DNA from: Prolixibacteraceae bacterium
GTDB lineage: Bacteria; Bacteroidota; Bacteroidia; Bacteroidales; Prolixibacteraceae
Direction: 5' to 3'
DNA: 64,000 nucleotides
Assembly (NCBI GenBank): GCA_018648265.1
Contig: JABGRN010000002.1
Location: forward strand, 109,223-173,222
Shown: positions 10,397 to 20,658 of the stretch, piece by piece
Numbering within the stretch: position 1 is the stretch's first letter
Layout of the letters: the number at the start of each line of letters is the position of its first letter
Notes under the pieces: generated by a model
The model's input: only the letters and a program-made list of their open reading frames with translations
The model's database searches: none
What the model was told of the DNA's origin: nothing
Position numbers and translations under genes: made by a program

Positions 10397-12081
10397 AGTC
10401 CAAGTTGACCACCGGGATTCATAATATTATTCGGGTCGAAATGTTTTTTTAATGCCCGTAAAACTTCCATCTGTTTTTTGCCCAAATGTTTTTCCATTAA
10501 ATAACCGGCCATCTTCCCCACCCCATGATGATGCGATAATGTACCACCACTTTCCTCAATTTTTTCAATAACCGATTTTTGAAACTTTCGATACGCTTTT
10601 AAATCGCTTTCTTTTATTATAAAAATGAAATACAAATTTGTTCCCTGTACATAAAAATGAGAAGCATGAGTCAGGCAAATGGTTTGTGGTCGCGATTTAA
10701 TAAATTCACGAACTTTTTGATGAACTTCATGCAGATTGTCCCATTTCACGCTTGTTTCAAGTGTATCGATCAGAATTCCAAAATCCATTAAATCCTCCTT
10801 TAAATATGGATCGCGATACCGACCGGGTTCCCATTTTTTTGCAGGAAAAGAAGTCAAATACATTCCACCATTTTTTCGGGCAACTTTTTTCACTTGCTGT
10901 TTTACATTTTTGGTAAAACTTGCAGCACCATCAGAAGTGCCAATAAAAAGGCAACGTTCCATTGGTTTGTAACCACGAAATTTCATTAATTTATCAAATG
11001 CGGTTCCTTCAATTCCATACAATTTTAAACCATGATGTGTTTCTTCGGGATCTGAAATTCGAAATACTGCCGGCAGCCCAAATTCGCCCTGGCTAATTTC
11101 ACGACTTGCATTCACCGCCGATTCCCAATTTTTAAAAATAAATCCAAAATATTTCCGGTTTTCTGGCATAAAACGGTAAATCTTCCAGATAACTTCTATA
11201 ACTATTCCAAATGTTCCCTCACTTCCTTTAAATACATCCAGAACTTTTGGTCCGGTCGCTGTAGCAGGAAAATCATACGTTTTTATTATCCCGGTCGGAG
11301 TAACAACTTCCACTCCTAAAACCAAATCGGCAGCATCGCCGTAATATGACGATTGCTGTCCACTACCAAGCGTAACAATCCAGCCTCCAACTGTGGAATA
11401 CTCAAACGATTGCGGAAAATGGCCGCAAGTAAAATTCTTCGAAGTATCAAAATTAGATTTCGCGTTGTTCAATATATTTTCAAGATGAGGTCCCATAATT
11501 CCGGCTTCAACCCTAACTGTCTGGTTGGTTTCGTTTACTTCAATTACTTTGTTCATGTGCGTTGAAAGCACCAAAGTTACGCCGCCTTTTTCGGGGTAAA
11601 CACCAAAATTTACCGATGAACCTCCTCCATAAACATAAACCGGTATTTTATTTACGTTACAATAATTTACAATTTCCTGAACCTCCGATTTTTTTCTGGG
11701 ATGAACCACTAAATCAGAAATCGTACCAACCAACTGCCGACGCAATTTCATATGTTCTTCCAGGGTTTGTCCGCTTGAGAATTTTAACCTGTCGTATTCT
11801 TTTAATGAAATATTTTCTTCTCCAACTATTTTTTTAAACTCAAGGATTTGATCCGTTGATAAATTCGAATCTATTTTTACATCGACCAACTCATCGCCCG
11901 TAGTTTCCTTTTTTCGAAAATCTTCATCAGTTAAATTAAATGTGCTTTTTAACTCCTCAAACAAACGTCGGTTCGGGTGTTTAAATCCTTTTGGATCGCC
12001 GTATTTAAAAATCGATCTAAACGAACCTCGTTTGGGTTCAGTTTCTCTCCATTTTGGTTGAAATTCATTTTTGTCTGTCAT
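10393..12081 (-). CDS. FAD-binding oxidase, alkyldihydroxyacetonephosphate synthase-like
   Basis: FAD-PCMH motif VYVYGGGSSVNFGVYPEKGG; C-terminus SHHHGVGKMAGYLMEKHLG...FDPNNIMNPGGQLGL typical of AGPS-like proteins. Confidence 0.85.
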   Translation of the reverse strand: MTDKNEFQPKWRETEPKRGSFRSIFKYGDPKGFKHPNRRLFEELKSTFNLTDEDFRKKETTGDELVDVKIDSNLSTDQILEFKKIVGEENISLKEYDRLKFSSGQTLEEHMKLRRQLVGTISDLVVHPRKKSEVQEIVNYCNVNKIPVYVYGGGSSVNFGVYPEKGGVTLVLSTHMNKVIEVNETNQTVRVEAGIMGPHLENILNNAKSNFDTSKNFTCGHFPQSFEYSTVGGWIVTLGSGQQSSYYGDAADLVLGVEVVTPTGIIKTYDFPATATGPKVLDVFKGSEGTFGIVIEVIWKIYRFMPENRKYFGFIFKNWESAVNASREISQGEFGLPAVFRISDPEETHHGLKLYGIEGTAFDKLMKFRGYKPMERCLFIGTSDGAASFTKNVKQQVKKVARKNGGMYLTSFPAKKWEPGRYRDPYLKEDLMDFGILIDTLETSVKWDNLHEVHQKVREFIKSRPQTICLTHASHFYVQGTNLYFIFIIKESDLKAYRKFQKSVIEKIEESGGTLSHHHGVGKMAGYLMEKHLGKKQMEVLRALKKHFDPNNIMNPGGQLGL

Positions 12082-12112
12082 TCAATATCTTGTGTCTTAA
12101 TACTTCATCCCA

Positions 12113-13750
12113 TCACGGAATTCTGAATATTTCCTCCATCTCTGTTATCTCATCAACCAGTTTTTCTTTTGTCCATTTTAATTCTTTAGCTGCTAAATTA
12201 GCAACCTTTGTTAAAACTTTATCTCCGGGATGCCCTAAAGTCCCCAACCCTGTCCGACGCATAAAAATATCTGATAATTTTACCGCCATTTCGTTTTGAA
12301 TGGCATAACTTACCTGAGCTTCTATTTCGCCATCATTATTTAATTTTTGCATCCGGTTTTTCTGCTCTCCAATTTGTAAAACGGTATCCATTTCAGTGCC
12401 ATACATTTTTGCCAGAAATTCAATTTGATATTTATCCAAACCAGGATATTTTTTGGATTTTTCGCTTATAAAATCCTTACAATTTTCAATTTCAGAACCT
12501 ACCAGAAATTGTTTTGCAGAAAGGGAAGGAACTTTTTTAGCACCTGTTTTTTCAAACAAAATATTTACAACATTTTCAGCCAAACTACGGCTCGTTGTAT
12601 ATTTTCCACCTTCAACTGTTATCAATCCTGAAATCCCATTTTTTACATGATCTACAATTTCGTATTTCCGAGACGATTCGTAAACATCTTCTGTTTGATC
12701 TTCGACAAGTGGACGCAAACCACCATAAACAAATTTAACATCAGAATAATTCAGTTTTTCTTCATTCCCAAAAACCTCATTCACCTCTGCCAAAAATTCT
12801 TCAACAGCATTTTTTGAAACACGATAATCATCAGGGTTACCGATAAATTCTTTGTCGGTTGTACCTATTAAAGTGTAATTCCGCCAAGGCACAACAAAAC
12901 AATGCCTGCCCGATTTTGTAGTTGCAGTAACGATATGCTTATTTACCACTTTTTTTGTAATTAAATGAATTCCTTCCGAACGGCGTAATTCTATCGTCGA
13001 CATTTTTCCCAGCACCTTATTGATAATAATATCGGCCCATGGCCCTGTACAGTTTATTACCTGTTTTCCGAAAACATTAAATTCATTTGCTGTAACTTTA
13101 TCAAAAACTTTTACACCGGTTATTTTCTTTTTATCCTTATTTTTTTCAAATATGAAATCTTTGATATCAGCATAATTTAACACTTTCGCGCCATATTTAA
13201 CTGCCGATTTTACAAATGCGAGGGTTAACCGTTCGGGGCAACAACTGAAACAATCGAAGTACATTTGAGATTGCTGCAATCCGTCTGATTTTACATTTGG
13301 TTCCAACTCTAAAACCGTATCTCTTCTCATACTTTTATGCAGGGGCATCTTTTTACTTGTATCCCACAGCCGGTTTTTATCGAACGACAAAAAATCGTAT
13401 AAAACCATTGCAACTTTTAACATCCAGGCCGTGGTTTTCCCTTTTTTATAAGTTGTTAAAATGAATTTCGACGGATGAACAAAATTGGGTGCAATGTTGG
13501 TTAAAACCCTTCTTTCCCTTAGCGATTCACGTACCAATCCAAATTCCATTTTTGCAAGATAACGTAAACCGCCGTGAATCATTTTTGAAGTAGCGGCTGA
13601 AGTTGCCCCCCCAAAGTCATTTTTTTCGAAAAGAGCAACAGAAAAACCACGACTTGCTACTTCGTAGGCAATTGCGGCCCCAGTAATTCCACCACCAATT
13701 ACTAAGATATCGAAATGTTGTTCTGAGATTTTAGAAACTTCTCTTTTCAC
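12113..13750 (-). CDS. glpD: Glycerol-3-phosphate dehydrogenase (FAD-dependent)
   Basis: DILVIGGGITGAAIAYEVASRG, GATSAATSKMIHGGLRYL, WRNYTLIGTTDKEF, C-terminal DAO_C domain. Confidence 0.93.
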   Translation of the reverse strand: MKREVSKISEQHFDILVIGGGITGAAIAYEVASRGFSVALFEKNDFGGATSAATSKMIHGGLRYLAKMEFGLVRESLRERRVLTNIAPNFVHPSKFILTTYKKGKTTAWMLKVAMVLYDFLSFDKNRLWDTSKKMPLHKSMRRDTVLELEPNVKSDGLQQSQMYFDCFSCCPERLTLAFVKSAVKYGAKVLNYADIKDFIFEKNKDKKKITGVKVFDKVTANEFNVFGKQVINCTGPWADIIINKVLGKMSTIELRRSEGIHLITKKVVNKHIVTATTKSGRHCFVVPWRNYTLIGTTDKEFIGNPDDYRVSKNAVEEFLAEVNEVFGNEEKLNYSDVKFVYGGLRPLVEDQTEDVYESSRKYEIVDHVKNGISGLITVEGGKYTTSRSLAENVVNILFEKTGAKKVPSLSAKQFLVGSEIENCKDFISEKSKKYPGLDKYQIEFLAKMYGTEMDTVLQIGEQKNRMQKLNNDGEIEAQVSYAIQNEMAVKLSDIFMRRTGLGTLGHPGDKVLTKVANLAAKELKWTKEKLVDEITEMEEIFRIP

Positions 13751-14019
13751 AATGTAAATTCGTTTTGCTAAAATTACTGATTATTGGTTTGAAAAAAAAG
13801 AATTCTATCTTTTTGTGTGGTAGATTCCAAAGGCGAAATGCCCATTCTGGTTCGTAAATATAAAAAAACCTTTCAAGAATTAGCGAATCGTAATTTTTAT
13901 CAAAAGCTACAATATTCAGACAATCTTATCTTATATTAAAATATTATTAATAAAAACATCATTTTATTTTCATTTTAAAAAAATATCTTCATATTTGCAT
14001 GAAATCGTAAGTAAACAAA

Positions 14020-14091
14020 GTGAAATTAAAAATTAACATATCAATTCTTAGCCTTCTTCTAGGTATTATTCTTCTAATCCAGAAGAAATGA
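14020..14091 (+). CDS. Putative leu operon leader peptide (V/M)KLKINISILSLLLGIILLIQKK
   Basis: GTG-initiated 23-codon ORF with 7 Leu and 6 Ile; stop codon overlaps the 5' arm of an antiterminator; followed by an intrinsic terminator before leuA. Confidence 0.75.
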   Translation: MKLKINISILSLLLGIILLIQKK

Positions 14092-14158
14092 GAATGGTGT
14101 GTAATTAAAAGATATTTGTAAAATATAAAGCCATTCTCATAAAGAGGGTGGCTTTTTT
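14088..14158 (+). promoter_or_regulatory. Transcription attenuator: antiterminator (14088-14098 with 14130-14140) versus terminator (14127-14138 with 14144-14155 plus U-run)
   Basis: ATGAGAATGGT pairs with GCCATTCTCAT; alternatively GCCATTCTC pairs with GAGGGTGGC, loop ATAAA, followed by TTTTTT. Confidence 0.82.
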
Positions 14159-14245
14159 CATGCAGGAGAAGTTAGAAGGCAGAAGCTGAAAATTGAATTT
14201 TAATGACAAAAATAGATAATAATAAATAACTAATAATAAATCAAA

Positions 14246-15751
14246 ATGAGTGACAGGCTTTACATTTTCGACACAACTTTAAGGGACGGGGAACAAGTTC
14301 CGGGTTGCCAGTTGAACACAGTAGAAAAAATTGAGGTTGCCAAAGCATTGCAGGATTTGGGAGTTGATGTAATTGAAGCAGGATTCCCAATTTCGAGCCC
14401 CGGCGATTTTGAATCGGTGGTTGAGATTTCGAAAGCGGTTACATGGCCAACTATTTGTTCGTTGACCCGCGCAGTACAAAAAGATATTGACGTTGCTGCC
14501 GAATCGCTAAAATATGCTAAAAAAGGACGAATACACACTGGCATTGGAACTTCGTATTTTCATATTCATCATAAATTAAATTCTAACCCCGATGCAATTC
14601 TTGAACGTGCTGTTGAAGCCGTCAAATATGCAAAAAAGTATGTTGAGGATATTGAGTTTTATGCCGAAGATGCAGGTCGAACTGAGAATGAATATTTAGC
14701 ACGCGTTATTGAAGCTGTAATAAAAGCTGGTGCAACCGTAGTAAATATTCCCGACACAACAGGTTATTGTTTGCCCGAAGAATATGGTGAAAAAATAAAA
14801 TACCTGGTCGATAATGTAAAAGGGATTCATAAAGCGGCTATTTCAACCCACTGCCACAACGATTTAGGAATGGCAACGGCAAACACACTTGCCGGTGTAA
14901 TTAATGGTGCGCGACAAGTGGAAGTTACACTTAATGGAATTGGAGAACGAGCCGGAAACACCTCTTTGGAAGAAATTGTAATGATATTAAAAAGTCGGTA
15001 TGCCGTGTTAAATATCGATACAGGAATAAACACTAAAAAGATTTATGGAACCAGCCGATTGGTTTCTACTTTAATGAATATGCCGGTTCAGCCAAACAAA
15101 GCTATTGTTGGAAGAAATGCATTTGCACACTCATCGGGAATTCATCAGGATGGCGTTTTAAAGAACCGCGAGAATTACGAAATCATGGATCCAACAGATG
15201 TTGGAATCAACGAATCGGCTATTTTACTTACCGCCCGAAGTGGTCGTGCGGCTTTGAAACACCGCTTAGAATTACTTGGATTTGAATTATCAAAAGAGAA
15301 ACTGGACGAAGTTTATGAAGAATTTCTGAATCTGGCCGACAAGAAAAAAGATATCCGCGACGACGATATTGCTTTGCTCGTTGGCGATGCAACTCAGCAG
15401 GAACGTCGTATTAAACTCGATTTTTTGCAAGTAGTTACCGGTAAAAAACTTATGCCCATGGCAACTGTAAGATTGGATATTGCCGGCGAAAAATTTGATG
15501 CAACTTCATCGGGTAACGGACCTGTGGATGCAGCAATAAAAGCTGTGAAGCAGATCATCCACCGCCAGGTTATAATCGAAGAATTTTTGGTGCAGGCTAT
15601 TACACGTGGGAGCGATGACATTGGCAAAGTACACATGCAGGTAGATTACAATAATACAATATTCCATGGTTTTGGCGCAAATACCGATATTATTACCGCC
15701 GCAGTGGAAGCATTTTTAGATGCAATAAATAAATTGCCGGTGGCAAATTGA
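14246..15751 (+). CDS. leuA: 2-isopropylmalate synthase
   Basis: [47 protein letters not shown]-terminal LeuA regulatory domain. Confidence 0.95.
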   Translation: MSDRLYIFDTTLRDGEQVPGCQLNTVEKIEVAKALQDLGVDVIEAGFPISSPGDFESVVEISKAVTWPTICSLTRAVQKDIDVAAESLKYAKKGRIHTGIGTSYFHIHHKLNSNPDAILERAVEAVKYAKKYVEDIEFYAEDAGRTENEYLARVIEAVIKAGATVVNIPDTTGYCLPEEYGEKIKYLVDNVKGIHKAAISTHCHNDLGMATANTLAGVINGARQVEVTLNGIGERAGNTSLEEIVMILKSRYAVLNIDTGINTKKIYGTSRLVSTLMNMPVQPNKAIVGRNAFAHSSGIHQDGVLKNRENYEIMDPTDVGINESAILLTARSGRAALKHRLELLGFELSKEKLDEVYEEFLNLADKKKDIRDDDIALLVGDATQQERRIKLDFLQVVTGKKLMPMATVRLDIAGEKFDATSSGNGPVDAAIKAVKQIIHRQVIIEEFLVQAITRGSDDIGKVHMQVDYNNTIFHGFGANTDIITAAVEAFLDAINKLPVAN

Positions 15752-15796
15752 GTTAATAGTTTTTAATTAAAAGTTTAAAGTAAGTTTCATTAAAAT

Positions 15797-17197
15797 ATGG
15801 AAGCAAAAACATTATTTGATAAGATTTGGGATGCTCACGTTGTAGAAAAGGTTGAAGGCGGCCCAAATGTTTTATATATCGACAGGCATCTGATTCACGA
15901 AGTAACAAGTCCGGTTGCATTTCTGGGATTAAAAAACCGTGGATTGAAAGTTTTTCGCCCCGATAAAACAACAGCAACTCCAGATCATAATGTGCCAACA
16001 ATCAACCAGCACCTTTCAATAAAAGACGAACTTTCTCGTCATCAGCTTGAAATGCTGAAAAATAATTGTGCTGAACACGGAATTGTACATCACGATTTAG
16101 GAACAGAAGGACACGGTGTTGTTCATATAATTGGACCAGAAATGGGCCTGACCCAACCGGGAATGACAATTGTTTGTGGCGACAGTCATACTTCTACTCA
16201 CGGTGCTTTTGGCGCTATTGCTTTTGGAATTGGAACCAGCGAAGTAGAAATGGTTTTGGCAAGTCAGTGCATTATGCAGCCAAAACCCAAAAAAATGAAA
16301 ATTACGGTTAATGGCCAGTTAGAAAAAGGGGTAACTGCAAAAGACATTGCGTTGTACATAATTTCAAAAATTTCGACCAGTGGTGGAACCGGGCATTTTA
16401 TAGAGTATGCTGGTTCGGCAATAACAAATCTTTCGATGGAAGGACGAATGACACTTTGCAACCTGAGTATTGAAAGTGGTGCCCGTGGTGGAATGATTGC
16501 TCCTGACGAAACAACCTTCGAATATATTAAAGGGCGACAGTTTGCTCCAAAAGGAGAAGATTGGGAAAAAGCTGTTTCCAGTTGGACCAATTTAAAAACA
16601 GATGAAGGTGCAGTATTTGATACTGAACTTGTTTTCGATGCAGCCGATATTGAACCGATGATTACTTATGGAACAAATCCGGGAATGGGAATTGGAGTTA
16701 CCCAAAATATTCCAACAACTGAAGGAATGGAAGGAAGCGATAAAACAACTTTCGAAAAGTCACTTCAATACATGGGATATTCGGCAGGTGATTTAATGAC
16801 AGGGAAAAAAGTTGATTATGTTTTTCTGGGAAGTTGCACAAACGGAAGAATTGAAGATTTTAGAGAATTTACAAATTTTGTAAAGGGAAAGAAAAAAGCG
16901 ACAAACGTAACTGCATGGTTAGTTCCCGGTTCAAAACAGGTGGAAAACCAGATTCGTGCAGAAGGACTTGTTGAAATTTTGGAAGAAGCAGATTTTGCCT
17001 TGCGTCAACCTGGGTGTTCAGCTTGTTTGGCAATGAACGATGACAAAATTCCAGAAGGCAAATATTCAGTTTCTACATCAAACCGAAATTTTGAAGGCAG
17101 ACAAGGTCCGGGAGCGAGAACATTATTGGCCAGCCCGTTAACTGCGGCAGCGGCGGCTATCTCGGGCGTTATCAGCGATCCAAGAAGAATGTTTTAA
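15797..17197 (+). CDS. leuC: 3-isopropylmalate dehydratase large subunit
   Basis: [52 protein letters not shown]. Confidence 0.97.
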   Translation: MEAKTLFDKIWDAHVVEKVEGGPNVLYIDRHLIHEVTSPVAFLGLKNRGLKVFRPDKTTATPDHNVPTINQHLSIKDELSRHQLEMLKNNCAEHGIVHHDLGTEGHGVVHIIGPEMGLTQPGMTIVCGDSHTSTHGAFGAIAFGIGTSEVEMVLASQCIMQPKPKKMKITVNGQLEKGVTAKDIALYIISKISTSGGTGHFIEYAGSAITNLSMEGRMTLCNLSIESGARGGMIAPDETTFEYIKGRQFAPKGEDWEKAVSSWTNLKTDEGAVFDTELVFDAADIEPMITYGTNPGMGIGVTQNIPTTEGMEGSDKTTFEKSLQYMGYSAGDLMTGKKVDYVFLGSCTNGRIEDFREFTNFVKGKKKATNVTAWLVPGSKQVENQIRAEGLVEILEEADFALRQPGCSACLAMNDDKIPEGKYSVSTSNRNFEGRQGPGARTLLASPLTAAAAAISGVISDPRRMF

Positions 17198-17228
17198 TTT
17201 ATTAGTTATAAATGATTATTGATGAATT

Positions 17229-17585
17229 ATGGACAAGTATGAGTTAAAAAGAAGAACTAAAATTTTTGCACATAAATGTGTAAAAGTTGCAATTTCTCTT
17301 CCTAAAAATAAATTAGGTTCACATATTGAAGGCCAGCTAATAAGATGTTCAACGTCGGTAGCAGCAAACTACAGGGCTGTAAACTTAGCTCATTCAACAG
17401 CTTCTTTTGCTGCAAAATTATCAATAGTTATTGAAGAGGTAGATGAATGTGATTTTTGGATAGAATTTGGGTTAGATGAGAAAATCATTTCAGATGAAAT
17501 TGCAAATCCCTTAATGAAAGAAGCAAAAGAACTCACTGCAATTTTCATTTCATCAAGAAAAACAATACAATCAAGAAAAAAGTAA
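17229..17585 (+). CDS. Four helix bundle protein (23S rRNA-intervening-sequence-protein family)
   Basis: IGGQLIRCSTSVAANYRAV-type motif (HIEGQLIRCSTSVAANYRAVNLAHS) and KLSIVIEEVDECDFWIEF. Confidence 0.88.
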   Translation: MDKYELKRRTKIFAHKCVKVAISLPKNKLGSHIEGQLIRCSTSVAANYRAVNLAHSTASFAAKLSIVIEEVDECDFWIEFGLDEKIISDEIANPLMKEAKELTAIFISSRKTIQSRKK

Positions 17586-17651
17586 AAACTATCTCAAATA
17601 ATAATTCAACAATAATAATAATTCAACAATAATAAATAATCAATCATAAAG

Positions 17652-18239
17652 ATGGCATACGATAAATTTTCAATTATAACATCATCAGCGGTTCCTTTAC
17701 CAATAGAAAATGTAGATACGGATCAAATAATTCCGGCTCGTTTTCTTAAAGCGGTAGAAAGAAAAGGATTTGGTGATAACCTTTTTCGCGATTGGCGTTA
17801 CGAAAAAGATGGAAGTGAAAAAGCAAATTTCCCGTTAAACAATAAAACATATTCTGGTAAAATATTGGTGGGTGCTAAAAATTTCGGAAGTGGTTCGAGC
17901 CGCGAACACGCTGCCTGGGCAATTTACGATTATGGTTTCCGAGTAGTAGTTTCAAGTTTTTTTGCCGATATTTTTAAAGGAAATGCTTTGAACAATGGTC
18001 TTTTACCGGTTGTTGTTACACCTGAATTCCTTCAAAAAATATTTGATGCGATTGAAAACGATTCAAATACAAATTTTGTTGTGGATCTGGAAAAACAGAC
18101 TTTCTCCATTTCAGCAACTGGTGAAATCGTTGATTTTGAAATAAATCAGTATAAAAAACATTGTTTGCAAAACGGGCTCGACGACATTGATTACCTCGTT
18201 GAAATCAAAGATAAGATTGCTGCATTTGAAACAGAATAA
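17652..18239 (+). CDS. leuD: 3-isopropylmalate dehydratase small subunit
   Basis: [37 protein letters not shown]. Confidence 0.96.
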   Translation: MAYDKFSIITSSAVPLPIENVDTDQIIPARFLKAVERKGFGDNLFRDWRYEKDGSEKANFPLNNKTYSGKILVGAKNFGSGSSREHAAWAIYDYGFRVVVSSFFADIFKGNALNNGLLPVVVTPEFLQKIFDAIENDSNTNFVVDLEKQTFSISATGEIVDFEINQYKKHCLQNGLDDIDYLVEIKDKIAAFETE

Positions 18240-18354
18240 AGCGTAAGTTATCAAATTACAAATACCAAAAAGCAATAAACAAAAAACATGAACAACCTTT
18301 TGAAAATTGAATTTTGAAAATTATTTGAGATTTGGAAATTGAGATTTGGGATTT

Positions 18355-18407
18355 TTGCCATTTCAATTGTTAACTAATAAATGATTTTTTGCGAAATGGC
18401 AATTTTT
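18355..18407 (+). terminator. Inverted repeat plus U-run between leuD and the cimA-like gene
   Basis: TTGCCATTTC (18355-18364) and GAAATGGCAA (18393-18402), perfect 10 bp, followed by TTTTT; the 28-nt loop is long. Confidence 0.45.
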
Positions 18408-18430
18408 AACAGACAGACTGAAAAATTATT

Positions 18431-20014
18431 ATGACAGGAAAAACAGTAGAAATAAATGGAAAACAGCTAACGATTATGGACACCACGCTTCGCGATGGTG
18501 AACAAACATCGGGAGTTTCATTTAGTGAGGGTGAAAAACTCAGTGTGGCAAAAGTGTTGCTTGAAGATGTGAAAATTGACCGGATTGAAATTGCATCGGC
18601 ACGAGTTTCGGAAGGTGAATTTAAAGGTACTCAGCGTGTTATGAAATGGGCAGCCGAAAAAGGCCATCTTGAAAAAGTTGAAGTTTTAGGTTTTGTTGAC
18701 GATAAAATTTCGTTGCAATGGATAGAAGACGCTGGCGGAAAAGTAATAAATCTACTTTGCAAAGGTTCGCATAAACACGTTACCGAACAGTTACGTAAAA
18801 CACCTGATCAGCATGTTGCAGATATTAAAACAGTAATTGCCAATGCCAACGAAATGGGAATTGTAGTTAATATTTATCTTGAAGATTGGTCGAATGGAAT
18901 GCGCAATTCAAAAGATTACGTTCATTTTATGATCTCTAATTTAAAGGATGAAAATATTAAACGAATTATGTTACCCGATACTTTGGGAATTCTCGACCCC
19001 GATGAAGCTTACGATTTCTGTAAAGAGATGATTGAATCGTTTCCTGACGTAGATTTTGATTTTCATGCACACAACGATTACGACCTTGCTATTGCAAATG
19101 TTTTTCATGCAATAAAAGCAGGGATGCGCTGTGTTCACACCACCGTAAATGGTCTTGGCGAACGAGCCGGCAATGCCCCACTTTCGAGTGTAATTGCCAC
19201 CATAAAAGACCATTTGAAAATGAAAACCAACGTAAACGAAAATCAATTAAACAAGGTTTCACGCCTGGTTGAATCCTTTTCAGGAATCAGGATTCCAACA
19301 AATAAACCTCTTGTAGGCGAATTTGTATTTACCCAGTGCAGCGGTATTCATGCCGACGGCGACAGTAAAAATAATCTCTATTTTAATGAATTAATTCCTG
19401 AACGTTTTGGAAGAATAAGGGAATATGCGCTGGGTAAAACATCGGGAAAAGCAAATATTAAAAAGAACCTGGAAGATTTGGGAATTGAATTGGATGCCGA
19501 ATCGTTAAAAAAAGTTACCCAACGAATTATTAATCTTGGAGACAAAAAAGAGACTGTCACAAACGATGATTTACCGTACATAGTTGCTGACGTTTTAGAA
19601 AATGACTTTTTCGAAAATAAAATCAAAGTAATTAACTACTCGGTAAATCATACCATGGGTTTGAGGCCGGTTGCAAATGTCTCTCTCGAAATTGATGGAA
19701 AAAGATATGAAGAGTTCTGCGATGGCGACGGGCAATATAATGCATTTGTAAAGGCACTTCGAAAAATCTACAAAAAGCTGGGTAAACAGTTCCCAAAACT
19801 TATCGATTATGTTGTGACAATTCCACCAGGCGGAAGAACGGATGCTTTAGCTGAAACAGTAATTACATGGAAAAACAGCCGCGAGTTTAAAACAAGGGGC
19901 TTAGATCTAGACCAAAATGCTGCGGCTATTAAAGCTACAATCAGAATGTTAAATATTATTGAAATGGAACATAAACCGGGGTTTTTGGATAAAATATTAA
20001 GTAATATTTCGTGA
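18431..20014 (+). CDS. Alpha-isopropylmalate synthase / citramalate synthase family protein
   Basis: [57 protein letters not shown]; regulatory domain at C-terminus. Confidence 0.88.
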   Translation: MTGKTVEINGKQLTIMDTTLRDGEQTSGVSFSEGEKLSVAKVLLEDVKIDRIEIASARVSEGEFKGTQRVMKWAAEKGHLEKVEVLGFVDDKISLQWIEDAGGKVINLLCKGSHKHVTEQLRKTPDQHVADIKTVIANANEMGIVVNIYLEDWSNGMRNSKDYVHFMISNLKDENIKRIMLPDTLGILDPDEAYDFCKEMIESFPDVDFDFHAHNDYDLAIANVFHAIKAGMRCVHTTVNGLGERAGNAPLSSVIATIKDHLKMKTNVNENQLNKVSRLVESFSGIRIPTNKPLVGEFVFTQCSGIHADGDSKNNLYFNELIPERFGRIREYALGKTSGKANIKKNLEDLGIELDAESLKKVTQRIINLGDKKETVTNDDLPYIVADVLENDFFENKIKVINYSVNHTMGLRPVANVSLEIDGKRYEEFCDGDGQYNAFVKALRKIYKKLGKQFPKLIDYVVTIPPGGRTDALAETVITWKNSREFKTRGLDLDQNAAAIKATIRMLNIIEMEHKPGFLDKILSNIS

Positions 20015-20069
20015 AAATAATATGTTGCTCGATTAATTAAATTGACGTAATTTTGAACAAACTTTCCAA

Positions 20070-20312
20070 ATGAAAGCTATTGAAATTAATACAAAAACGA
20101 ATAATAAAGGCCAGTTAAAGATTGATATACCTTTAAAAAAAAGAAATAAAAATGTAAGGGTATTGATCCTTTTCAGCGATGAAGAAGATTTAATTGATGA
20201 TGATAAAATCTGGCTTTATTCCAACTCTCAAAACCCTTCGTTTAATTTTTTAAGTGAACCGGAAGAAAACATCTATTCGTTAAATGATGGTGAACCATTA
20301 AAAAATGATTAA
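20070..20312 (+). CDS. Small acidic protein, putative antitoxin of a PemK/MazF-like module
   Basis: MKAIEINTKTNNKGQLKID...SFNFLSEPEENIYSLNDGEPLKND; overlaps the start of the PemK-like frame at 20305. Confidence 0.65.
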   Translation: MKAIEINTKTNNKGQLKIDIPLKKRNKNVRVLILFSDEEDLIDDDKIWLYSNSQNPSFNFLSEPEENIYSLNDGEPLKND

Positions 20313-20658
20313 AAATAGTATTGTTCTTGTTCCATTTCCATTTGATGATTTTTCATCATCTAAAGTTAGACCGGTAATTTGTTTAACTCCCGAAATCGGA
20401 AAATTTAAACATATTATTGTTGCTTTTATTTCTAGCAATGTTAAAAATTAGGATGAGTTATTTGATATTCTTATTGAAAAGGAAACAGAGTCATTTGATA
20501 AAACAGGGCTTATTACTGATTCAATCATTAAGTTACATAGGTTAACTACAATACCAAAAAAATTGATAAAAAGAAAACTAGGCGAGGCAAATCCTATCCT
20601 CGTAAAAAAAATAAAATCGAATTTAGTACAACTTTTTGAACTTGATAAAAATATATAA
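20305..20658 (+). pseudogene. PemK/MazF-like toxin interrupted by an in-frame TAG at codon 49 (20449-20451)
   Basis: MIKNSIVLVPFPFDDFSSSKVRPVICLT...VAFISSNVKN*DELFDILIEKETESFDKTGLITDSIIKLHRLTTIPKKLIKRKLGEAN...: same frame continues 68 codons after the TAG to a TAA abutting leuB. Confidence 0.85.

Noticed and set aside
18240-18340. AT-rich 'GAGATTTGGAAATTGAGATTTGG' text as a regulatory repeat
   Set aside because: Low-complexity intergenic sequence common in AT-rich Bacteroidota; no convincing symmetry apart from the 18355-18402 stem.
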